Shown here: piece by piece, positions 9,271 to 16,674 of the stretch | How the letters are laid out: every line of letters begins with the position of its first letter | How positions within the stretch are numbered: position 1 is the first letter of the stretch | Origin: an uncultured Verrucomicrobia subdivision 3 bacterium | GTDB lineage: Bacteria > Verrucomicrobiota > Verrucomicrobiia > Limisphaerales > UBA11358 | Assembly: GCA_903861445.1 (NCBI GenBank) | Contig: CAIOUK010000072.1 | Span: 1-33,883, forward strand | DNA: 33,883 nt | Direction: 5' to 3' | Program-made: the position numbers and the translations under genes | Notes under the pieces: generated by a model | What the model was told of the DNA's origin: nothing | What the model saw: only the letters and a program-made list of their open reading frames with translations | Databases searched by the model: none

Positions 9271-9313
9271 AACAAGGGCAGCAGTTGTTTGAACGACTGC
9301 TGCCCTGTTCTTT
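9271..9313 (+). terminator. rho-independent terminator-like hairpin
   Basis: GGGCAGCAGT (9276-9285) pairs perfectly with ACTGCTGCCC (9296-9305), 10-nt loop, followed by TGTTCTTT. Confidence 0.8.
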
Positions 9314-9355
9314 ATGTCTGGCTGTAGTTTTGAAGACGGGTTGGTCTGCTGAATT

Positions 9356-10714
9356 ATGAAGCGGCGGGATTTTTTGAAAATCACCGGCACAAGTGCGGCT
9401 GCGTTCGCCTTGTTTCCGGAGGATTGGGTTTGTGCCGCTACCCCCACGGCCTTGGCCATCCGGGAATTTTTACAATCGGACAACCCCAAGGTGCTGGCGC
9501 TGGCGCAACGCGTCTTCGACAAATGCGTTTTAGAAAGACTGCGAACGCCGACGGAACCGTTCCTTCACACTTGGATTCAGGCGGGCGGGGACTATTACAA
9601 AGGCCAGTGGATTTGGGACACCATGTTCGTCGTGGACTTGCTCGCCATCCTGCCCGAACAGAAAAAAACGATTCGCGATATTTTTCAGAACTATTGGGAT
9701 TTTCAGGATCGTTGGAATAAATCCATGCCGGACTACGCGCACGACATGGTGACGGTGGCCATCAAGACCGCGCCGCAGGCGGTCCGGCAGTTTTCGCAAA
9801 TTCCCCTTCTGGCTTGGGGCGTGGAACGCGTCTATCTGCGCAACGGCGACAAGAAATTATTGGAGCAAAGCCTCGGGCGGCTCGAACGGTTCCACGACTG
9901 GTATTGGCGCGAGCGCGATGTCACCAACAGCGGTTTGATTGCCGTCGGTTCCTACAGCGGCATCGTGCAACATGCGCGGTGGGAAACCTACGATTACGAC
10001 GCCTCAATGGATGGTTTGAAACTCACGCCGCATCCGACGTGCAAGGGGCTGACGGAAGGCGCGTGGTATGGCGATGTCTGCGTGACGGGCAACACCGCCT
10101 ATTTGATTTTAGCCGAGCGAAGTCTGGCACGACTGGCAAACGTCATGGGCGATAAAGCCATGGCGGCACGGCGCGAACAGCGGATTAATAAATCCGTCCA
10201 AGCCATGCGCGATCATATGTGGGATGAAAAAGCCGGAACCTTTCTGGCGGTCAACCGTGACTCGCTGGAAAAAATCCCCGGAGCGACGATTGGCAGCTGG
10301 ATTCCTTTGGCGGCCGGCGTTCCCACTCAAACCATGGCCGACCGCATGGCGGAAGTGCTGGCTTCGCCTGACTGGATGACGCCGCTGCCCGTGCCCACGC
10401 TCGCGCGCAACGATCGGCGTTGGAAGGCCAATGGCTTCTGGCGCGGCGATGTCTGGCCGGCGACGAATTACCAGATTGCCACCGGTTTGGCCGCTTACGG
10501 GCACAAGGATTTGGCCGGCGACATTGCCGACAAGACCATCGCCAACGCCGTCCAACACGGTATCAACGAGCACTACGATTCTGTCACTGGCAAGCCGTTG
10601 GGGGTTTCAGATTATAGCATGAGTTGCACGTTGGTCACCATGATGCTGGACGGGCTGGCGCAAACACACACGCTGAAGCCGCTCGCCAAAAGCGGCGTTA
10701 AATTAATTTTGTAA
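9356..10714 (+). CDS. Tat-exported (alpha/alpha)6 glycoside hydrolase-like protein (GH63/GH37 clan-like)
   Basis: MKRRDFLKITGTSAAAFALF Tat-type leader; YKGQWIWDTMF, NGFWRGDVWPATNYQIATGL, EHYDSVTGKPLGVSDYSMSCTLV typical of trehalase/mannosylglycerate hydrolase-like enzymes. Confidence 0.75.
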   Translation: MKRRDFLKITGTSAAAFALFPEDWVCAATPTALAIREFLQSDNPKVLALAQRVFDKCVLERLRTPTEPFLHTWIQAGGDYYKGQWIWDTMFVVDLLAILPEQKKTIRDIFQNYWDFQDRWNKSMPDYAHDMVTVAIKTAPQAVRQFSQIPLLAWGVERVYLRNGDKKLLEQSLGRLERFHDWYWRERDVTNSGLIAVGSYSGIVQHARWETYDYDASMDGLKLTPHPTCKGLTEGAWYGDVCVTGNTAYLILAERSLARLANVMGDKAMAARREQRINKSVQAMRDHMWDEKAGTFLAVNRDSLEKIPGATIGSWIPLAAGVPTQTMADRMAEVLASPDWMTPLPVPTLARNDRRWKANGFWRGDVWPATNYQIATGLAAYGHKDLAGDIADKTIANAVQHGINEHYDSVTGKPLGVSDYSMSCTLVTMMLDGLAQTHTLKPLAKSGVKLIL

Positions 10715-10740
10715 CAAACAGATTGCGTCCGACGTCCATC
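10705..10740 (+). promoter_or_regulatory. conserved upstream block, copy 2 (AATTTTGTAACAAA-N13-ACGTCCATC)
   Basis: Matches copy 1 at 6031-6065; its 5' part overlaps the last codons of the upstream CDS. Confidence 0.4.
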
Positions 10741-10780
10741 ACTGGCCATCATATTTTTTGAACATAAATTGATTTCAACC

Positions 10781-12931
10781 ATGAAGACCGCCCATCGAAA
10801 ACCCTGCGCGATTATGCCGAAAACATTTTTGATCATAACCTGTCTCTTGGTAGCGGCTCTGGGCGTGCTGCCGGTCGGGGCGAAGGAAAAGAAAAAAGGG
10901 GCGGCCGCCGTGCCCGCAACTCCACTCACGGATGTCGGGAACAAGCTGCAGGCGCAATATGCCGAGCAACTCGCGGCGATACGGGCGGAGATTGAAAAGG
11001 CTTTGCCCGCTGTGTCCGCGCAAAAAAAGGCGGCTTTGCAAAATGCAGAAGCCGCCGTCGCGGCGGCGCAGAAAATGGCCGAGGCCGCCAACGCCTCTGC
11101 CAGCACGGCCAATAACACCAAGGCTAAAATAGATAATTGGAAGAAATTTTGGGTGGGCAAGGACAAAAAGGCCATTGCCACGGAACAGGCTAATCTGGCG
11201 TCCGCGCCCACGGCGGCGGCCCGCCAAGCTTCGCAGCAAAAGATTGCCGAATTGCAAGCGAACATGGCCGAGGGCGAAAAGAAGATTGCAGAAGCACAGG
11301 CTGAATTAACTAGAGAAAAAATTGGCCAGGACGCGCGGACGGCGGCGAGCGAATCCGCCAAAGCAGCCTTGGCCCGGGCACGCGCCAATGAAGTCAGCGC
11401 GGCTAGGGCACTCTTGGCGGATGTGGAACCGTTTTTAAGCAACGACCAGTTGGACGCGAAACTGGTCAAAGGTGCCGTGCTGGCGCATGGGACGCCGCAC
11501 GGATTGGCGACGTTTGCGCAGCAAGGAGCGGAGCAGTCGGGCTTGGTGGAAAAACTTTTGGCGGACACGGCTTTGATGAAACAGATGCTGGAGGCGGGCG
11601 GTGCGGCGTTCGGTAAATATGGTCAGGCCATCCAGATTTATACCGCCATTCAAAAAGCCAGCCCGAAGGCCAAGGACGGCGTTTTGCAGCGCTTGGCGCT
11701 GGCGGTCAGCTTGGAATTGGCTGGGGGGATTAAGCAGAAAAATCCCGAGGCACAAGCTAATGCGCCGGTTTATGTGGATCCGGTGAAGCGCTATTTGCAC
11801 TATGAAAAGGCTTATCTTGACGGCGAGCTGGATTCGGCGTTCAAGACGCTTACCGCGTGGGAATATCGGCTGGTCGTGGACTCTGACGCGCCGGATCAGA
11901 TTCTGGCGTGGGGGCGCGAGGCGCTTCGGAATTACCGGCCGGATCATGTCACGAATCCGAATTACGGCTGGCGCTATTCCATGGCCGTCAGGACGGAGGT
12001 TCCCTACGGTTCCCAAAATGTCGCATACGATCTCCCCGACTTACAAGAGTATCAAAACATCGCCAAGGATGGCGGCGTGTGTGGTCGCCGCGCGTTCTTT
12101 GGCCGGTTTATCCTGAAAAGTTTTGGCATCCCGTCTTGGGGTGTGACCCAGCACGGCCATGCGGCGTTGAGCCATTGGACGCCCAAAGGCTGGGTAATCA
12201 ATCTGGGCGCCGGGTTTGAGCATAGTTGGTGGGACAAGAGCGATGTTTCGCTTAGCGGGACACAATTTCTGCTGGAGACGGAAGCGCGGGCGAATGCGCC
12301 GGAATACTTGAAGGTGCTGCGGGCGCAATGGGTGAATTTTATTCTAGGCGAGGAAGCCTACAATGACCGCAAGCAGATTGCCGGCGGCCTGTGGAGCAAT
12401 CTGGCTCATTACAAATCAGTGGTCATCGCGTCTCAATCAGTTGCGCTGGGGCCGCTTGGCGAAGAATTAGCCGAGGCAAATGAACCGGCGGAAAAACCGA
12501 CCGCAGGGGAAGCGCCAATCAAAGCGGCGGATCAGCAAGTGGTGGCGAATCCGAGTGGCTCCATCATCATTCCGGCCGTGGCGCACAGCGCCGCAGTAGG
12601 AAAAAGCATGAATTTGAAAAGCTATTCTGGCGGGGTGCAGTTGAATTGCGAGGGTGGTTTCAAGACCCAGTATTCATTTAACGCCCCGCAAGCTGGCAAG
12701 TATCTGCTGACGCTGCGGGTGGCGACGTTGCAAACAGGTCAGAAGTTTCTGCTGGCGGCCAACAGCGCCCATTCGGCTGAAGTCGCGGTTCCCTACACCC
12801 TCGGCATGTGGCAGGAGACCAAGCCGGTCGAAGTCGCTCTGGTCAAAGGCCAGAACACCCTCAACTTCGAGAGCGAACAAAAGAGCCGCGGAGTGGCCAT
12901 CAAACAATTCCTGCTGACGCCGGCAAAATAA
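10781..12931 (+). CDS. secreted helical/coiled-coil protein with transglutaminase-like core and C-terminal CBM-like domain, paralogue B
   Basis: Signal peptide; Ala/Lys/Glu-rich helical N-terminus; GGVCGRRAFFGRFILKSFGIPSWGVTQHGHAALSHWTPKGWVINLGAG; C-terminal PYTLGMWQETKPVEVALVKGQN shared with paralogue A. Confidence 0.7.
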   Translation: MKTAHRKPCAIMPKTFLIITCLLVAALGVLPVGAKEKKKGAAAVPATPLTDVGNKLQAQYAEQLAAIRAEIEKALPAVSAQKKAALQNAEAAVAAAQKMAEAANASASTANNTKAKIDNWKKFWVGKDKKAIATEQANLASAPTAAARQASQQKIAELQANMAEGEKKIAEAQAELTREKIGQDARTAASESAKAALARARANEVSAARALLADVEPFLSNDQLDAKLVKGAVLAHGTPHGLATFAQQGAEQSGLVEKLLADTALMKQMLEAGGAAFGKYGQAIQIYTAIQKASPKAKDGVLQRLALAVSLELAGGIKQKNPEAQANAPVYVDPVKRYLHYEKAYLDGELDSAFKTLTAWEYRLVVDSDAPDQILAWGREALRNYRPDHVTNPNYGWRYSMAVRTEVPYGSQNVAYDLPDLQEYQNIAKDGGVCGRRAFFGRFILKSFGIPSWGVTQHGHAALSHWTPKGWVINLGAGFEHSWWDKSDVSLSGTQFLLETEARANAPEYLKVLRAQWVNFILGEEAYNDRKQIAGGLWSNLAHYKSVVIASQSVALGPLGEELAEANEPAEKPTAGEAPIKAADQQVVANPSGSIIIPAVAHSAAVGKSMNLKSYSGGVQLNCEGGFKTQYSFNAPQAGKYLLTLRVATLQTGQKFLLAANSAHSAEVAVPYTLGMWQETKPVEVALVKGQNTLNFESEQKSRGVAIKQFLLTPAK

Positions 12932-12990
12932 CCAACCGGTATTCCCCGGCCGCTGCAACGCGGCTCTGAATCATGCAGCTTGTCCTAGCT

Positions 12991-13242
12991 TGCCGGTGGG
13001 TCGGAGCGTCATCGGCCAGGACAAGAAATTCGCGCGGGAGTTTTTCAGCCGCAACGCCGACAAGTTACTGTTTGGCACGGACAGCGGCTTGTGGTCGCTT
13101 AAGCTGGGGAACAAAGCCTGCGCCGGAGTTTGCCCTGATTGACGAACTGAAGCTGCCGAAGGAAGTCGAGGACAAGATTTGCCGGGGCAATGCCGAGCGA
13201 CTATTCTGGAGTCAGAAGCCGGAAAACTTTTTTACGAAATGA
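12991..13242 (+). pseudogene. frameshifted C-terminal remnant of an amidohydrolase-family protein
   Basis: Frame 1: VIGQDKKFAREFFSRNADKLLFGTDSGLWSLKLGNK; after a frame change near 13100-13125: PEFALIDELKLPKEVEDKICRGNAERLFW. Together they read as an amidohydrolase_2-like C-terminus; no N-terminal part is present. Confidence 0.75.
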
Positions 13243-13255
13243 AAAGTTAATAAGG

Positions 13256-14008
13256 ATGAAAACAAAATTAACCATGATTAAACTAAAATCATTCACAACG
13301 TTTTTTCTGGTCGCGCTGTTGCCGACGGCAACGTTTGCGTTTGAGAAAGATAGATCTGCGAAACCGGCGGTGCTGCCACCGAATCCCAATAATCTGCCCA
13401 AGGTATTGCTCATCGGCGACTCAATCTGCGGCGGCTATTGCAAGGCGGTTGCCAAAGCCCTTGAGGGCAAGGCCGTGGTGGGCAAGAGCAGCGACAATGG
13501 CGAGTCCACGGCGGTCGGAGTCATAAAAATAGATGGGTGGCTGGGCGATACCAAGTGGGATGTCATCCACTTCAACTGGGGTGTGTGGGACATGTATGGC
13601 TGGCAGTATGCAGCGGACGACCGATCGCCGGCAGCGTATGCGCAAAGACTCGAAATATTGGTTGTCCGTATGAAGAAGACCGGAGCCAAACTGATTTGGG
13701 CGACAACCACACCAGTTCCACCAAAACCCGAGACGGCCATGCTCAAGCGTTTCAAAAAAGAAGTGGTGATCAGTCCGGAGCTTGAACGCCAATATCGGGA
13801 AGCGGCGTTGAAAGTCATGAAGAAGTATGAAGTGACGGTGGATGATTTATACTCAGTGATGAAGCCGCATCAGAAGGAATTTCAAGCCGAAGACAATGTC
13901 CACTTCTCGCCCGGCGGATACAGCCTGCTGGCACAGCAGGTTGCCAAAGTCATTCTTCAGGAACTTAAACCGGCAGAGAAGAATCCGTCGTCAGCCAATC
14001 CAAAATAA
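13256..14008 (+). CDS. secreted stand-alone SGNH hydrolase, paralogous to the C-terminal domain of the sulfatase fusion
   Basis: Signal peptide MKTKLTMIKLKSFTTFFLVALLPTATFA; VLLIGDSICGGY, WDVIHFNWGVWDM, GAKLIWATTTPVP, DNVHFSPGGY. Confidence 0.87.
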   Translation: MKTKLTMIKLKSFTTFFLVALLPTATFAFEKDRSAKPAVLPPNPNNLPKVLLIGDSICGGYCKAVAKALEGKAVVGKSSDNGESTAVGVIKIDGWLGDTKWDVIHFNWGVWDMYGWQYAADDRSPAAYAQRLEILVVRMKKTGAKLIWATTTPVPPKPETAMLKRFKKEVVISPELERQYREAALKVMKKYEVTVDDLYSVMKPHQKEFQAEDNVHFSPGGYSLLAQQVAKVILQELKPAEKNPSSANPK

Positions 14009-14021
14009 ATACCGCTACCGT

Positions 14022-16424
14022 ATGAACGCACGTCCAATCCGCCAAATCCAGGTAAGGCCAATTTATCGCCGAAAATATTGGCTATTAATTTTTGCCGGTT
14101 TATTTATCCATATCGTCAATGTGAAGGCGGCCGCCGATGGGCCGATGGGGGTTGAGCGCGTCGCCCGGCCGGCCAAGCAAAACTACGCGAGCCCTTCGGT
14201 GACGAACCAAGATACCGTGTGCTGGGTGCAGGTGGATTTGCAGCGGTCGCTGCCCGTCGAAAAAGTTAAATTGTTTCCCATCGTCGATTGGAACTGGCTG
14301 GGCCCGATCAAAACTCAAAATTTTCCAGCCCGCTTCAAAATCGAGACGTCCGACGATCCGGAGTTTCGAACCGCCAGTCTCGTGGTTGATCAGACTGGTG
14401 CCGATTTTCCCAACACTGAAGACGCCGTCATCATATTCCCCGGCAACCGCGCGGCGGGGCGTTATGTGCGCCTCACCGCCACCCGCTTGAACGGCAAGAA
14501 ACTTTGCTTGATGCGGTTCGAGGTCTGGTCGGGCGGCACGAATGTGGCCGAAGGCTGTCCGGTCGCCGATTCGTTCAAGGGGAATTTGGGCGTGACGGAT
14601 CTTACCCGCAAAAGTCGGCCGCAAGATGAAGTGGTGACGGATAATCCCGGCAACATCCTGCCGGTCGCGCAATGGAAACCAGTGGCTTATCAAGCGCAAG
14701 CTCCGCTCGGCGGGGTGCATCTCGGCGAAGGTTTGTTCAAGACCGCGATGCAAAACAACATCACCTATCTGATGAGCACGGCCACGGTGGATGAAATGGT
14801 GCGCGATTTCCGCGAGCGCGCCGGCAAGTCGAATCCAAAAGGCCTGCGCAAGCCCAGCTATTTTTGGGATACCATGTTGGCTGGTCAGAACGCCGGCCGC
14901 TTCCTGATGGGAGCCGGTAACACCCTGCGCTGGATGGAAGATGCCGCCCTGCGCCAGCGCATGAATGAAGTTGTGGATGTGATTGCCGAGTGCCGTCGGC
15001 CTGACGGCTACATCATGGCTTTTCCGGCTGACGCCATTTTCACTTCGGAACGCGCGGCCTACACCCGGGCCTGGGTGACGCATGGGTTGATTGAAGCGGG
15101 CTACGCCGGGAATCCTAAAGCCTTTCCTTTGTTGCGCGGATTTTATGATTGGTTCAATCACAGTCCCTATTTGCCCGAACTGTTGCGTCGGCCGATCCAA
15201 GGGCAGCAGGGAACGATCGCCGATACCCGAGTCTATTTCACGCCCATTGGCAAACCGGAGGATCTACAGGTGGTGCAGCGTTATTTTCAAGAAGACTACT
15301 GGCTGGACCAGTTAGCCAAACGTGATCTGAAGGCGATTTGGAAATATCCGTATGACCGGCCGCACTGCTATCTGCTCACCGCGTTGGAGCCTTATCTGGA
15401 TTTGTATCGTGCGACCGGCGAACGCAAATATCTGGAGGCCGCAAAAGGTGGCTGGGAATTGTTTCACGACGACTGGGAACAAATCGGCGGATGTATCTCC
15501 ATCATTGAAGGCAAAGTTTGTCCCCCGAAATCGTATCTCTATCACGGCACCGGCGAACTCTGCGGGAGCGTTTTCATGGCGCGCTTGAGCCAGCGATTCC
15601 ATCTGCTCTATCCCGATGAGGACAAGTATGTCGAAGAGATCGAAAAAGCCATTTACAATGTCACGCTGGCGAATCAGCTGGGGGATGAAGGCATTCTTTA
15701 CCACGCCAATCTGGTCGGTCGCAAAGATGACAAGATTCCCCACGATATCGGCACCTGCTGCGAAGGACAAGGGACACGGATGATCGGGTCGCTGCCGGAA
15801 TATATTTATTCCATTGCCCCGGACGGCCTCTATGTTGATTTATTCGCCGCCTCGGAGATTACCTGGCAACAAAACAGCCAGACGCTCAAGGTGCAGATGA
15901 CCACCCGTTTTCCATTCGACAACAAAGTGGCCTTGCGCTTCTTACTGGCTGCCCCCACCGCATCAAAAATCCGCGTGCGCGTGCCGGCGTGGGCGGCCAA
16001 ACCCATGCCGATTCTGGTCAACGACCAACTTGTGGCAACCGGTGTGCCCGGCACCTATGTTACATTGGAGCGCACGTGGAAAGATGGCGACAATATCACT
16101 TTTACGCTGCCGGCTGAATTACAGATGACGAAATACACCGGTCAGGAAGCCACCGCCAAAAACCCGCGCTATGCCTTGCAATACGGTCCCATCTTGCTGG
16201 CGGCCGTCGGCACCGGCGCGGACAGCCCGGAAGCGCATTTTGCCTGCGATAGCGCCAGTCTCCTGAACCGCATCAAACCCAAAGCGGGGCAGCCGCTGCA
16301 CTTCTCCATCGAAGGCGAACCCAACTACAGCTTCATCCCTTATTGGGAAGTTCCGACAAAGCATAATTTTACCTGTTTCCCAACCTTCGCCGATAGCGGA
16401 GATCATCTGCCTGTTCGCCCATGA
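14022..16424 (+). CDS. GH127-like (DUF1680) beta-L-arabinofuranosidase-family protein with N-terminal discoidin-like domain
   Basis: TATVDEMVRDFRERAGKSNPKG...YFWDTMLAGQNAGRFL...TGELCGSVF...GTCCEGQGTRMIGSLPEYIYS; E-x-C and CC pairs match the Zn-ligand pattern known for GH127. Start at ATG 14022. Confidence 0.85.
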   Translation: MNARPIRQIQVRPIYRRKYWLLIFAGLFIHIVNVKAAADGPMGVERVARPAKQNYASPSVTNQDTVCWVQVDLQRSLPVEKVKLFPIVDWNWLGPIKTQNFPARFKIETSDDPEFRTASLVVDQTGADFPNTEDAVIIFPGNRAAGRYVRLTATRLNGKKLCLMRFEVWSGGTNVAEGCPVADSFKGNLGVTDLTRKSRPQDEVVTDNPGNILPVAQWKPVAYQAQAPLGGVHLGEGLFKTAMQNNITYLMSTATVDEMVRDFRERAGKSNPKGLRKPSYFWDTMLAGQNAGRFLMGAGNTLRWMEDAALRQRMNEVVDVIAECRRPDGYIMAFPADAIFTSERAAYTRAWVTHGLIEAGYAGNPKAFPLLRGFYDWFNHSPYLPELLRRPIQGQQGTIADTRVYFTPIGKPEDLQVVQRYFQEDYWLDQLAKRDLKAIWKYPYDRPHCYLLTALEPYLDLYRATGERKYLEAAKGGWELFHDDWEQIGGCISIIEGKVCPPKSYLYHGTGELCGSVFMARLSQRFHLLYPDEDKYVEEIEKAIYNVTLANQLGDEGILYHANLVGRKDDKIPHDIGTCCEGQGTRMIGSLPEYIYSIAPDGLYVDLFAASEITWQQNSQTLKVQMTTRFPFDNKVALRFLLAAPTASKIRVRVPAWAAKPMPILVNDQLVATGVPGTYVTLERTWKDGDNITFTLPAELQMTKYTGQEATAKNPRYALQYGPILLAAVGTGADSPEAHFACDSASLLNRIKPKAGQPLHFSIEGEPNYSFIPYWEVPTKHNFTCFPTFADSGDHLPVRP

Positions 16425-16674
16425 AACATCGCTCAATATTTAAAAAAGAGCTGTCCTAGATAACGCACAAAATGTTTTATAAAAGGCGGCATGAACAAAC
16501 ATTGAATCCGTTCCGGAAAACAGGTCAGGCGGATGGAGCCTTTTGTGGCTGGTATGACGGCGCGGATGGCAGCAGAGTTAAAGACCGTAAATGAAACCAA
16601 ACGGAAATGGAGAAAGTGCTCAACGAAGTAATGCGCCGGCAGCTTCGGTGAAACTTGATTAAAAATAGATTTTT

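Noticed and set aside
12973-13242. 89-aa ORF as an independent gene
   Set aside because: Its second half is the amidohydrolase C-terminus and its first half is out of frame with the homologous stretch, so it is a pseudogene fragment.
14100-15200. 366-aa antisense ORF in the GH127-like gene
   Set aside because: Shadow ORF; low-complexity His/Arg-rich composition.
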